Source: Deltaproteobacteria bacterium (GTDB lineage Bacteria; Myxococcota_A; Polyangia; JAAYKL01). Taken from it: a stretch of 64,000 nucleotides of DNA. Positions within the stretch are counted from its first letter, which is position 1. Each line of letters begins with the position of its first letter. The notes under the pieces are model-generated. The model saw only the letters and a program-made list of their open reading frames with translations, was not told the DNA's origin and did no database searches. Made by a program: the position numbers and the translations under genes. The stretch lies in the NCBI GenBank assembly GCA_028713995.1, contig JAQTNF010000002.1, forward strand, positions 417 to 64,416, written 5' to 3'. Shown one piece after another: positions 44,203 through 52,626 of this stretch.

Positions 44203-44403
44203 GTGGAGTGGTCGCGCGCCGCGAAGAGCGCGGTGGCGCGCAAGAAGGGCTTCAAAAGGGCGACTCCCGAGGAGCTTGCGCGGATCGCGGCCCTGCTCGG
44301 GGGCGCGATCGTTTACCCGCCGGAGGATCTCAGGAAGCCGCCGCACGACGCCGAAGCCTCTTCTGGCAACCCGGCGCGCGTGGGGGACAAGGGGACGCGC
44401 TGA
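44203..44403 (+). CDS. Hypothetical 66-residue basic protein
   Basis: A GTG at 44203 opens a frame that ends in TGA 44401-44403, which overlaps the ATG of the next gene. The product is basic and helical (AAKSAVARKKGFKRATPEEL then ARIAALLGGAIVYPP). The phrase looks like a real protein segment and may belong to a broken toxin-antitoxin gene like the PIN stub upstream. The start lacks a strong ribosome-binding site, so the coding status is uncertain. Function is unknown. Confidence 0.35.
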   Translation: MEWSRAAKSAVARKKGFKRATPEELARIAALLGGAIVYPPEDLRKPPHDAEASSGNPARVGDKGTR

Positions 44404-44876
44404 TGGCACGGAACATCGCTGTGTTGCTGGTCGTGCTGTTCTCCGGCTGCGCGCTGTTCGAGGATCTCAAGATGACGGGCGACTCCGATACAGGCACGGA
44501 CACCGGCTCAGACAGCGATGCCGACTCCGACGGCGACGGAGACACGGACACGAACGTGGACACGGGATCTGGCGGCGACACGGACGGCGACGCGGACACG
44601 GACTCGGACGGAGATACCGATACGGACGGGGACACGGATACCGATACGGACACAGATACCGATGGCGACACGGACGCGGATTCGGACACGGATACAGACA
44701 GCGACACCGATACCGCAGAGTATCAGGCGCTGTTCAGCGTGTCTTCCGGTGGCGGGGTTTTCGTGTCGTCCTCGTATCGTTGTAGTTTATCCATGGGCGG
44801 AACGCCCGTGGCCAATTTTTCAAGCACCAACTATCGCGTTCGTCTTGGGGGCGGCGCGGTCATTGTTCAGCAGTAA
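44403..44876 (+). CDS. SD/TD-repeat lipoprotein
   Basis: The 157-residue product begins MARNIAVLLVVLFSGCALFE, with lipobox LFSGC (Cys16). The acidic repeat covers about residues 28-105 with Asp alternating with Ser, Thr, Gly or Ala. The end (FVSSSYRCSLSMGGTPVANF and the last 25 residues) is a short beta-like domain. The end of the gene is rich in A and T, marking the edge of the AT-rich patch. It shares a layout with the lipoproteins near 2 and 35.5 kb. Confidence 0.7.
   Translation: MARNIAVLLVVLFSGCALFEDLKMTGDSDTGTDTGSDSDADSDGDGDTDTNVDTGSGGDTDGDADTDSDGDTDTDGDTDTDTDTDTDGDTDADSDTDTDSDTDTAEYQALFSVSSGGGVFVSSSYRCSLSMGGTPVANFSSTNYRVRLGGGAVIVQQ
44484..44715 (+). repeat. Asp-Thr/Asp-Ser coding microsatellite
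   Basis: A degenerate 6-base tract (GAYACN and GAYWSN units) encodes the acidic linker of the lipoprotein. It is the longest of the three major tracts in the window, and unit order is irregular. Confidence 0.8.
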
Positions 44877-44890
44877 CCAGGGAGGTTGCG

Positions 44891-45811
44891 ATGAAAAGAG
44901 CAGTTTTCAACATATTTGCTTCTGTGTTTGGGCTTTGTTGTGCGACTCGCGCGATGGCGACTGTTCCGGACCTCTTGCCGGTCCAGGGAGTGCTTACTGA
45001 TCCTGATGGCATAGCCATCAACGGCGCCGTGGATATGCGGTTCGCCATCTATGACGCGGCCACAGACGGAAATGAGCTGTGGTTCGAGGCGCGGACCGGA
45101 GCGAGTCAGGTGAATGTCGACAACGGTTTTTTTACGGTCTATCTCGGCGAGGTCACCGCGCTCGATTCGTTGGTTCTGATAGCGGCCGATGAGTTGTGGT
45201 TGGAGCTCCAAGTGGACGCAGAGACCATGGGGCGAAGCAGGTTGGCCGCAGAGCCGTTTGCATTTGAATGCAAACAAATTGGAGACCTAGCCGAGACTGA
45301 CATCGTTACCGCAGTCAGCGCCTCTGCGCCACTGTCTTCCAGTGGAGGAAGTTCTCCCAACATCTCAATAGCACAAGCCAGTGCATCAGCAGACGGCTAT
45401 CTGTCGAGCGCTGACTGGAACGTATTCAATGGGAAACAAGATCCAATCAATGATGGATCAATAAATATTTCAGCAAACCAAGCGACTGCGAACACAGTAC
45501 AAGCACATTCATACAAAGGATTTACAGGGGGAGTGAGTATTGTGAATGGGGCCACAGCTGTAATATTTGATACCAGTGTATCAGGAACAGGGTGGGGAAC
45601 GTATTTTGTGACTGCCGCAAATACCGCGAATAGCGCCGTGTTTGTCTATGGTTTTGTTCACGCAAACGCCGCCAATCCCTCCAATTTTTTCCAGAAAACT
45701 ACATTGGCCACTAACGGAATGGTATTGGACGCGAGTGGACATGAAATAACAATAACAAACAATTCCGCAGATGCTCTTGTTATATTCAATGTCGTTCCAT
45801 TTCTCTATTAG
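44891..45811 (+). CDS. AT-rich secreted protein with tail-fibre-like segment
   Basis: The 306-residue product follows GGAGG and has a signal peptide (FASVFGLCCATRAMA). The N-terminal half (VPDLLPVQGVLTDPDGIAING and beyond) looks like a domain with Ig-like strands. The middle contains GYLSSADWNVFNGKQ, a phrase common in phage tail-fibre and adhesin-like proteins. The C-terminal half is Asn/Thr/Ala-rich and beta-like. The gene is far richer in A and T than its neighbours, with codons such as ATA, AAA and TTT, which suggests recent transfer. It may be a surface adhesin; function is not established. Confidence 0.6.
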   Translation: MKRAVFNIFASVFGLCCATRAMATVPDLLPVQGVLTDPDGIAINGAVDMRFAIYDAATDGNELWFEARTGASQVNVDNGFFTVYLGEVTALDSLVLIAADELWLELQVDAETMGRSRLAAEPFAFECKQIGDLAETDIVTAVSASAPLSSSGGSSPNISIAQASASADGYLSSADWNVFNGKQDPINDGSINISANQATANTVQAHSYKGFTGGVSIVNGATAVIFDTSVSGTGWGTYFVTAANTANSAVFVYGFVHANAANPSNFFQKTTLATNGMVLDASGHEITITNNSADALVIFNVVPFLY

Positions 45812-46230
45812 AACTCTTTTACATGCGACGCAGTCAGGGAGGGATGGGGAGCATAGGCGTTAACCGTTTTTTTGCCTTCGGCATGTCGGTTGTTCCAAAT
45901 GGGGAATGGTCAGGGAATGGGGTCACAGGGAATGGGGTCAGGCACTGCCTATTGCCTATTTCCCGGCGAGGCCCTGGAGCGCGAAAACCGCAGCATAGAT
46001 TGACCCGTTGGGATTGCGGAGCAACTCGCGCCGCACACGAGCGTGCGCCTTGGACACCGCGATCGGGCTCATCGCGCCGAGGGCTCGACGCGGCCACCGG
46101 AACCGCTCAAGGTCATCACGCCGATGATCGGGAGGCGTCGGTGCGATGCCACCCACGTGGATCACACTGGTATTGTTTAGGAATTCCGTTCGTATCGCCG
46201 ATGAGGGGCCAGCAGCATTTAGGACAAGTG
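45812..46230. other. Non-coding stretch with tandem repeat and degraded frame
   Basis: This stretch before the VapBC promoter holds no convincing gene. It contains a perfect 15-base tandem duplication (CAGGGAATGGGGTCA at 45911-45925 and 45926-45940), preceded by a degenerate copy. On the minus strand 45956-46090 a coding-like tail (SKAHARVRRELLRNPNGSIY) ends in TAG but has no credible start; it may be a remnant. Confidence 0.5.
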
Positions 46231-46259
46231 TGGACAGTTAGGGCATCGATGGCTATGTT
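46231..46259 (+). promoter_or_regulatory. Promoter TGGACA-N17-TATGTT for vapBC
   Basis: TGGACA (46231-46236) and TATGTT (46254-46259) are 17 bases apart. A leader with AGGAGG precedes ATG 46294. Toxin-antitoxin promoters are usually repressed by their antitoxin, but no operator was identified here. Confidence 0.5.
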
Positions 46260-46293
46260 GTAATACGATTGCCGCATCGATAGGAGGCGGAAA

Positions 46294-46497
46294 ATGGAAG
46301 TCACCGTGTCGCCCAAGTACCAGATCGTGATTCCCATGGACGTGCGCCGGGAGGTCGGGCTTACCCCTGGAGACCGGATGCAGGTGTTCCTCTACGGCGA
46401 CCGCATCGAGCTCGTGCGCGTGCGTCCGGTGCAGGAGCTCCGCGGCTTTGTCCGCGGCATCGACACCAACGTCGACAGAGAGACGGATCGCGCATGA
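46294..46497 (+). CDS. vapB: AbrB-type antitoxin (VapB)
   Basis: The 67-residue protein has the swapped-hairpin AbrB/SpoVT fold: VSPKYQIVIPMDVRREVGLTPGDRMQVF is the signature (read in parts), with a short C-terminal tail that would bind the toxin. It represses its own operon and neutralises VapC. ATAGGAGG precedes the ATG. Its stop overlaps the start of the toxin gene (ATGA). Confidence 0.88.
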   Translation: MEVTVSPKYQIVIPMDVRREVGLTPGDRMQVFLYGDRIELVRVRPVQELRGFVRGIDTNVDRETDRA

Positions 46498-46868
46498 ACG
46501 TCGTGGATTCCTGCGGTTGGCTCGAGTACTTCGCCGACGGCCGCAACGCCGACTTCTTCGCACCCGCCATCGAGGACGAGCCGCAGCTCATCGTCCCGTC
46601 CATCTGCCTGCTCGAGGTCTGCAAGCGCCTGCTCCTCGCCCGCACGGAGCACGAGGCCATCACGGCAATGGCGGCGATGGAGCGCGGACGCGTGATCGCC
46701 CTCGACGACCGCATCGCGCTGCTCGCGGCGCGGCTCGGGATCGAGCACGGCCTCCCACTCGCCGACAGCGTGGTGCTCGCGACGGCCAGAGCTTACGACG
46801 CCGAGGTGTGGACGCAGGACGCGGATTTCGAAGGCCTCGCGGGAGTGCGCTACATCAAGGCGCGGTGA
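46494..46868 (+). CDS. vapC: PIN-domain ribonuclease toxin (VapC)
   Basis: The 124-residue protein has the PIN-domain acidic residues: Asp5 in NVVDSCGWLEYF, Glu in CLLEVCKRLL, and Asp in PLADSVVLATA and WTQDADF. It cleaves RNA, commonly tRNA or the rRNA loop. It overlaps vapB by four bases. Length and residues are complete, so the module looks functional. It lies immediately upstream of ruvA. Confidence 0.88.
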   Translation: MNVVDSCGWLEYFADGRNADFFAPAIEDEPQLIVPSICLLEVCKRLLLARTEHEAITAMAAMERGRVIALDDRIALLAARLGIEHGLPLADSVVLATARAYDAEVWTQDADFEGLAGVRYIKAR

Positions 46869-46891
46869 GCCCGTCCTTCGGCCGCGGAGCC

Positions 46892-46920
46892 TTGTTCCTT
46901 GCCGCCGGCGAAGGTATGCT
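46892..46920 (+). promoter_or_regulatory. Promoter TTGTTC-N17-TATGCT for ruvAB
   Basis: TTGTTC (46892-46897) and TATGCT (46915-46920) are 17 bases apart. The -10 ends six bases before ATG 46927, so the mRNA is expected to be leaderless. No ribosome-binding site is present. Confidence 0.55.
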
Positions 46921-46926
46921 GGACGC

Positions 46927-47523
46927 ATGATCGGGAGGCTCGAGGGCGTGATCGCGGACAAGGGGCCTGACGGGGTCCTCGTGGACGCGGGCGGCGTGGG
47001 GTACGACGTGTCCGTTCCGCTCGGAACGCTGGCCGCCCTGCCGCCCATGGGCGACCGCGCCACCTTGTGGATCCACACCCACGTGCGCGAGGACGAGCTT
47101 AGGCTCTTCGGGTTCGCGAGCCGCCGCGACCGGGCCGCCTTCCGCGCCATGCTCAAGGTGAGCGGCGTGGGCCCCAAGATCGCCCTCGCGGTGCTCGGCG
47201 CCCTGTCCGGCAGCGAGCTCGCGCGCGCCGTGGACGCGGCCGACACGCGCAGGCTCTCGGCCATCCCGGGCATCGGCAAGAAGACCGCCGAGCGCATCAT
47301 CCTGGAGCTGGGCGGCAAGCTCGTCGCCGCGGGCGAGGAGGGCGGCGCGACGCCCGGCGGGCGGCTCGGCGAGCTCTCCTTTGCGCTCAAGAACCTGGGC
47401 TTCAAGCCGGCGCAGGTGGAGCGCGTGGTGGCCGAGCTCGAGCCCGAGGCGGGCAAGGACATGCGTTTCGAGGACCTGCTGCGCAGCGCGCTCGGGCGCC
47501 TCCAGGGCGGAGCCGCGAGATGA
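46927..47523 (+). CDS. ruvA: Holliday junction branch migration protein RuvA
   Basis: This 198-residue protein opens with [20 protein letters not shown], the RuvA OB fold. It has two HhH motifs ([17 protein letters not shown] and [19 protein letters not shown]) and a C-terminal helical RuvB-binding domain. RuvA binds Holliday junctions and loads RuvB. The length is normal. It overlaps ruvB by four bases. The ruvC gene often found upstream is replaced by VapBC here. Confidence 0.96.
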   Translation: MIGRLEGVIADKGPDGVLVDAGGVGYDVSVPLGTLAALPPMGDRATLWIHTHVREDELRLFGFASRRDRAAFRAMLKVSGVGPKIALAVLGALSGSELARAVDAADTRRLSAIPGIGKKTAERIILELGGKLVAAGEEGGATPGGRLGELSFALKNLGFKPAQVERVVAELEPEAGKDMRFEDLLRSALGRLQGGAAR

Positions 47524-48554
47524 GCGAGGATACGAAGGACCGCGGCCCCATCGACGCGGGCGCGAAGGAGGAGGACTCGCGCTACGACATCGCCCTGCGG
47601 CCGGAGCGCCTCGAAGATTACGTGGGCCAGACCCACCACCGCGAGAACCTGAGCGTGTACATCGAGGCCGCGCGCCGCCGCGGCGAGCCCCTCGACCACG
47701 TGCTCTTCTGCGGTCCGCCCGGGCTCGGCAAGACCACGCTCGCCCACATCATCGCCAAGGAGATGGGCGTCACGATCCACACGTCGTCCGGCCCGGCCAT
47801 CGAGCACAAGGGCGCGCTCGCGGCGCTGCTCACCAAGCTCGCGCCCAGGGACGTGCTCTTCATCGACGAGATCCACCGCTTGAGCCCCATCGTGGAGGAG
47901 AACCTCTACCCGGCCATCGAGGAGTTCGAGATCGACATCATCGCGGGCGACGGGCCGCACGCGGCGGCTTACAGGTTGCCCCTGCATCCCTTCACGCTCG
48001 TGGGGGCCACGACGCGCACGGGCCTGCTCACGTCGCCGCTGCTCTCGCGCTTCGGCGTGACCATCCGCCTCGACTACTACCCGCCCGAGGACCTCGAGCG
48101 CATCGTCGTGCGCTCGGCGGGCCTGCTCGGCGTCCCGGTCGAGAGGGAGGGCGCCGCCGAGATCGCGCGCCGGGCCCGCGGCACGCCGCGCATCGCGAAC
48201 CGGCTCCTGCGGCGCGTGCGCGACTTCGCCGAGGTGCGCGGCACGGGTGTCGTCGACGTGGAGGCCGCCAGGTTCGCGCTCGAGCGCCTCGAGGTGGACG
48301 AGGCGGGCTTCGACGAGATGGACCGGCGCATCCTCTCCACGATCATCGAGAAGTTCGACGGCGGGCCCGTGGGCATCGAGACCATCGCCGTGGCCGTGGC
48401 CGAGCCGAGCGATACGCTCGAGGACGTGTACGAGCCGTTCCTCATCCAGGGCGGCTACCTGAAGCGCACGCCGCGCGGCCGGGTCGCCACGCAGAAGGCG
48501 TACGCGCACCTCGGCGTGCCCATGCCCGAGCCGGGCCAGCGGAGGCTCCTGTGA
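47520..48554 (+). CDS. ruvB: Holliday junction helicase RuvB
   Basis: This 344-residue AAA+ motor has Walker [13 protein letters not shown], Walker [13 protein letters not shown] and the C-terminal winged helix ([13 protein letters not shown]). The N-terminal ([19 protein letters not shown]) and sensor ([17 protein letters not shown]) segments are typical of RuvB. It drives branch migration at Holliday junctions with RuvA. It is translationally coupled to ruvA before it and to the unknown gene after it. Confidence 0.97.
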   Translation: MSEDTKDRGPIDAGAKEEDSRYDIALRPERLEDYVGQTHHRENLSVYIEAARRRGEPLDHVLFCGPPGLGKTTLAHIIAKEMGVTIHTSSGPAIEHKGALAALLTKLAPRDVLFIDEIHRLSPIVEENLYPAIEEFEIDIIAGDGPHAAAYRLPLHPFTLVGATTRTGLLTSPLLSRFGVTIRLDYYPPEDLERIVVRSAGLLGVPVEREGAAEIARRARGTPRIANRLLRRVRDFAEVRGTGVVDVEAARFALERLEVDEAGFDEMDRRILSTIIEKFDGGPVGIETIAVAVAEPSDTLEDVYEPFLIQGGYLKRTPRGRVATQKAYAHLGVPMPEPGQRRLL

Positions 48555-50146
48555 GCGCCGAGAAACCCCTGCCGCTCCTGCGTCAGACCGACGACGGGGA
48601 CTACTACCGGGAGCTCATCGAGGGCTCCCGCTGGTTGCACAAGGAGCAGGCGCAGGCGCGCACGGCATGGTTCGAGAACCTTCCCTGGGAGCACAAGGAG
48701 AAGACGCTCTTCACCTTCGAGATGCTGCTCAAGGGTTTCGTCTGCTACGGCAACCCCATGAACCACGCGGGCCCGTCGCGCCGCGGCGAGCCCCTTTCGA
48801 CCCGCGATTTCAAAATTGAGCTCATGGTGGCGCGCGCGGCGGCGCTGCGGGTGAGCGAGTCCGGCCACGTCCTGCTCGGCGGAGACGGACGCGCCCGCGT
48901 CTTCCAGCGCTACCTGTCGAGCGTCCTCTCCCAGGACGGGGCGCGCGTGAAGCTCGTCAAAAAGTCGCTCGACCAGGACACGCCGGAGCAGAGCCTCAAG
49001 CTTTTATGCGACGCGTTCGAGAACCTGGCCGAGGTGGGCGACGGTCTCGCGCGGACCGGGAACGCGTCGTACAAGCTCTTCTCCTCGTTCGTCCAGCTCG
49101 GCGAGCGGGAGATCCACCGGTCAAGCTACTTCGACCCCCTCGCGGCGCTCGAGTTCCGCGCCGAGTTCGACAGGCTCAAGTCGGTGGAGGTGCTCGACGT
49201 GCTGCGCCGCATCCCCATCGACCCGGCGCGGCGCGTGGCCGCGCTCACCTTCCTCGCCCTGTTCCGCCTCCTGCGCTACCTCGATCTCGTCACCGAGGAG
49301 GCGCGCGAGCCCGAGGGGCACCTGACCGTGTACGCGCTGCTCGCGGTCTTTCGCTCCGACGCGCGCGCGTTGCAGATCTTCCTGCGCCGCGAGGTGGCGG
49401 CGTGGATATCAACGGGCTTCGGCAAGATCTTCGAGCACATGGACGCCAGCTTCCTCGAAGACGCCTACCCCGATATCACGGCCGGCTTCGAGAAGCTCAA
49501 GTCGCTGCGCCAGGTGCTCGGCTCCATGGGAAACCAGCTGCGGATGGAGCAGCGAAAGGTCTACGAGCAGCAGCTCCCCATGGTCGGCGCGGCCGAGAGC
49601 CCCGAGGCGTTCGTCGACGCGCTGACCGGGTCCGTGCAGGCGCTGCGCGGGTTCTTGCAGAGCTCGGTCTTGCTCCTTGCGAGCGAATTCGACTCGGAGA
49701 TCGACGGCGACGCCCTCTTCGAGAGCTACGCCTCGCTGCACCTGCGCTCGGAGAGCCTGCGCCGCGACATCTGGATGTTCCAGCAGATCCTGCGCGCCTT
49801 CATCGCCAAGGCCAAGGGCTCGGCGAACGCCGCCGATCAGTGGGCCGGGCTCAACACCTTCAGGTTCGTGCGGGAGTTCGTGGGCTACTTCAAGTCGATG
49901 GGCTACCAGCTCCTGCGCCACTCCGACTACGAGGAGTTCGACAAGTTCATGGGCCTCGTGGACCGCCTGCGCGACGGCGATGTGCTCGAAGTCCAGCGCC
50001 TGCACCACGTCATCGAGACCTGCGAGAGCTTCCAGGCGTTCCTGGAGCAGACCTTCGAGGGCATCGGCTTAAGGCAGGAGCTCAAGGGCGTGCCGTTCGA
50101 TCGCAAGGACGCCGCGCGCACCCTGATGCTCTACTTGGGCCACTGA
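48551..50146 (+). CDS. Large conserved-looking helical protein co-transcribed with ruvAB
   Basis: The 531-residue product starts at GTG 48551, which overlaps the ruvB stop (GTGA). It is mostly alpha-helical with few cysteines. There is no signal peptide or membrane segment. Typical stretches are [38 protein letters not shown] and [15 protein letters not shown]. No nuclease, ATPase or DNA-binding motif is visible. Tight coupling to ruvB suggests a role linked to recombination or simply co-expression. I do not recognise the family. Confidence 0.65.
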   Translation: MSAEKPLPLLRQTDDGDYYRELIEGSRWLHKEQAQARTAWFENLPWEHKEKTLFTFEMLLKGFVCYGNPMNHAGPSRRGEPLSTRDFKIELMVARAAALRVSESGHVLLGGDGRARVFQRYLSSVLSQDGARVKLVKKSLDQDTPEQSLKLLCDAFENLAEVGDGLARTGNASYKLFSSFVQLGEREIHRSSYFDPLAALEFRAEFDRLKSVEVLDVLRRIPIDPARRVAALTFLALFRLLRYLDLVTEEAREPEGHLTVYALLAVFRSDARALQIFLRREVAAWISTGFGKIFEHMDASFLEDAYPDITAGFEKLKSLRQVLGSMGNQLRMEQRKVYEQQLPMVGAAESPEAFVDALTGSVQALRGFLQSSVLLLASEFDSEIDGDALFESYASLHLRSESLRRDIWMFQQILRAFIAKAKGSANAADQWAGLNTFRFVREFVGYFKSMGYQLLRHSDYEEFDKFMGLVDRLRDGDVLEVQRLHHVIETCESFQAFLEQTFEGIGLRQELKGVPFDRKDAARTLMLYLGH

Positions 50147-50164
50147 GCCTTGAAGGGACGGGCC

Positions 50165-51493
50165 ATGAGCCTCGCACCCAAGCTCGGCCTCATGAACGCG
50201 CTCATGCTGGTAGTGGGCAGCGTGGTCGGCGCCGGGATCTTCACCACGAGCGGGTTCCTCGCGGCCGAGCTCCCGCAGGGAGCGGCGTTCGTGCTGGTGT
50301 GGATCGTGGGGGGCGCGCTCACGCTGGCGGGGGCGCTCACCTACGCCGAGATGGGCGGCATGTTCCCGCGCGCGGGCGGCGACTACCAGTTCCTCAAGGA
50401 GGCCTACGGGCCGTGGGCCGGGTTCGTGCTCGGCTGGCTCGCCTTCCTGGTGGTGAACCCGGGCTCCATCGCGGCGCTCGCCATCGCGCTCGCGGGCTAC
50501 GCGGGCGACGTCGTCCCGCTCGGCGGCGCATGGGGAAAGACGGCCTTCGCGCTCGGGACCATCGCCGTGCTGTCGGCCATCAACGTGCGCGGCGTCAAGT
50601 GGGCGGGAGCGGCCCAGGACGTGATGACCATCGCCAGCATCGCGCTCATCGCCGGCCTCGTGGCGCTCGGGCTCGCGAGCGGCAAGGGCGACCTCTCCCA
50701 CTTCGCAACGTCGGATGCGCCCTTCTCGTTCCGGGCCTTCACCGGGCCGGCCATGATCGCCGTGATCTTCACGTACAGCGGCTGGTTCGCGTCGGCCTAC
50801 GTGGCGAGCGAGGTGAAGCGCCCCGAGCGCAACGTGCCGCTCTCCATGTTCCTCGGCACGCTCGTCGTGACCGTGCTCTACGTGGCGCTCAACGTGTTCT
50901 ACCTGTACGCGCTGCCGCTTTCGGCCATGAAAGGCGAGCCGAACGTGGCGGCGCGCGCCTCGGCCCTGCTCCTCGGGCCCCACGTCTCGCTCGCTGTCAC
51001 CGTCACGATTCTCCTCGCCATCGCCACGTGCGTGAACGGCACGATCCTCACCGGCGCGCGCGTGACCTACGCCATGGCCGAAGACGGGGTGTTCTGGCCC
51101 TTGTTCAAGAGGGTACACCCGCGCTTTCGCACGCCGCACCTCGGCATCTGGGCGCAAGGCGCGCTCTCCATGCTGCTCGTGCTGCTCGGCACGTTCGAGC
51201 AGATCCTGTCCTACGTGGTGTTCGTCATGCTGCTCACCTCCGCCGCGGCCGGCGTGGCGCTCGTGGTGCTGCGCGTGCGGCGGCCGGGCGCACCGCGGCC
51301 CTACCGAACGTTCGGATACCCGGTGACGCCGTTCGTCTTCGTCGTCTCCTATGCCTGGATCGCGGCGCTCGTCCTCCTCGACAAGCCCGCGCCGTCGGCG
51401 CTGGGCCTCGTCATTGCCGCGAGCGGGGTGCCGGTGTACCTGTATTGGTCGAGAAAGAAGCACGCAAAGAGCTCAAAGGAGATGCTGCCATGA
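50165..51493 (+). CDS. APC-family amino acid permease
   Basis: The 442-residue product has twelve membrane segments. The TM1 signature GSVVGAGIFTTSG is that of APC amino acid transporters. I chose ATG 50165, with GAAGGGACGGG upstream, over TTG 50150. Such permeases exchange amino acids or polyamines with protons or sodium; specificity is unknown. It follows the unknown gene by 18 bases and overlaps the lipoprotein gene by four, so the run from ruvA to the TonB receptor looks like one transcript. Confidence 0.85.
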   Translation: MSLAPKLGLMNALMLVVGSVVGAGIFTTSGFLAAELPQGAAFVLVWIVGGALTLAGALTYAEMGGMFPRAGGDYQFLKEAYGPWAGFVLGWLAFLVVNPGSIAALAIALAGYAGDVVPLGGAWGKTAFALGTIAVLSAINVRGVKWAGAAQDVMTIASIALIAGLVALGLASGKGDLSHFATSDAPFSFRAFTGPAMIAVIFTYSGWFASAYVASEVKRPERNVPLSMFLGTLVVTVLYVALNVFYLYALPLSAMKGEPNVAARASALLLGPHVSLAVTVTILLAIATCVNGTILTGARVTYAMAEDGVFWPLFKRVHPRFRTPHLGIWAQGALSMLLVLLGTFEQILSYVVFVMLLTSAAAGVALVVLRVRRPGAPRPYRTFGYPVTPFVFVVSYAWIAALVLLDKPAPSALGLVIAASGVPVYLYWSRKKHAKSSKEMLP

Positions 51494-52626
51494 GAACGAT
51501 GTTCGCCATGATGCTCCTGGCGACGTGCCTGTTCGGCGCGGCCTGCGGCGAGGACGATCCCAAGACCAACGGGGATGGGGGGAGCGACGCCGATTCGGAC
51601 ACGGACGCGGATTCCGGGTTTGACGCCGGGGCGCAGTGCCCGCCGGGCGCCGTGACGTACGACGAGGACGTGTCGGGCTGCACGCCCGCGGCCACCGACT
51701 ACATGCCGCGCGAGAATGGTTCGGCCGACGACTCCTGGGAAGCGTGCATCTCGGACGACGACACCTATCATGAGATCGAGGCGAGCGTGTCGAGCATCGC
51801 TCGCGTGCAGGCCTACGAGGACATCGGCGATCTCCTGTGGCGCAAAGCCGAGCCCGCGGCGAGCGACTTCCTCGACGCCCGCGTGCTCTATGAGGCCGAC
51901 GAGGGCCTCGACTCGCGCGTGGTGCGGCGCTTTGACCCGCACTACGATGCGCCGGACACCTTGAGCTGCGAGGACGAGGGCGTGCCGGAACAGTACCCGG
52001 ACTACTGCGTGGGGCCGGCAACACTGCAACCCGCCCTGATCGCGGCGTTCGCCGACGGCTCGGAAGGGAAGGACGTGATCGTCAACGCGGCGCGCATCGA
52101 GGCCGCCTTGCAGTGGTTCTTCTACGTGTCGATATACAAGGAGGCCACCACGTGCGCCGAGACGCCCAAGGACTGCGACAGCTCCTGGGCGTACTACTGC
52201 GGCGGGCGGGAACGTGACGCGCCCATCGGCCTCGCGGCCGAGATCGATGAATGGGCGCCTGAGACCCACGACCGGACCTACGACGGCGTGCTGGCCGTGC
52301 GCTGCTGGCGCGACCTGGACGAGGCCGTGCCGGCTGCGGACACGGCCATGCAGGAACGGGCTCGCGGCCAGCTCGACACGGCGCTCGTGCGCGGCATGGC
52401 GATCCTGGCGCGCCAGAAGCTCGCGGAGCTCGACTGTGCCAAGGGCGACCACCGGCGCGCGGCGCTCGAATGGCTGCGCGTGGTCGTGCCGCTGCTCGAC
52501 CGCGAGACGCGGGCGCGGGACGCCGGCGAGGCGGATCTGCTCATGGACGAGGTCGCGCGGGACGCCGCCGATGTGGATGTCGCGGGCGCGACCGCGGCCA
52601 TCGACGCCACCTATCCCTGCCCGTGA
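51490..52626 (+). CDS. Lipoprotein with short SD tract, upstream of a TonB receptor
   Basis: The 378-residue product starts at ATG 51490, overlapping the previous stop. The lipobox LFGAAC gives Cys19. A short SD tract follows ([11 protein letters not shown]), much shorter than in the other lipoproteins, then a 320-residue helical domain with paired Cys. The gene ends inside the start of the TonB receptor gene (GTGA). The position suggests a partner of the receptor, possibly a surface-exposed substrate-binding lipoprotein, but no motif proves this. Confidence 0.65.
   Translation: MRTMFAMMLLATCLFGAACGEDDPKTNGDGGSDADSDTDADSGFDAGAQCPPGAVTYDEDVSGCTPAATDYMPRENGSADDSWEACISDDDTYHEIEASVSSIARVQAYEDIGDLLWRKAEPAASDFLDARVLYEADEGLDSRVVRRFDPHYDAPDTLSCEDEGVPEQYPDYCVGPATLQPALIAAFADGSEGKDVIVNAARIEAALQWFFYVSIYKEATTCAETPKDCDSSWAYYCGGRERDAPIGLAAEIDEWAPETHDRTYDGVLAVRCWRDLDEAVPAADTAMQERARGQLDTALVRGMAILARQKLAELDCAKGDHRRAALEWLRVVVPLLDRETRARDAGEADLLMDEVARDAADVDVAGATAAIDATYPCP

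Noticed and set aside
45851..45873. Terminator after the AT-rich gene (GTTAAC followed by seven T)
   Set aside because: GTTAAC cannot form a stem with a loop, so only the T run remains.
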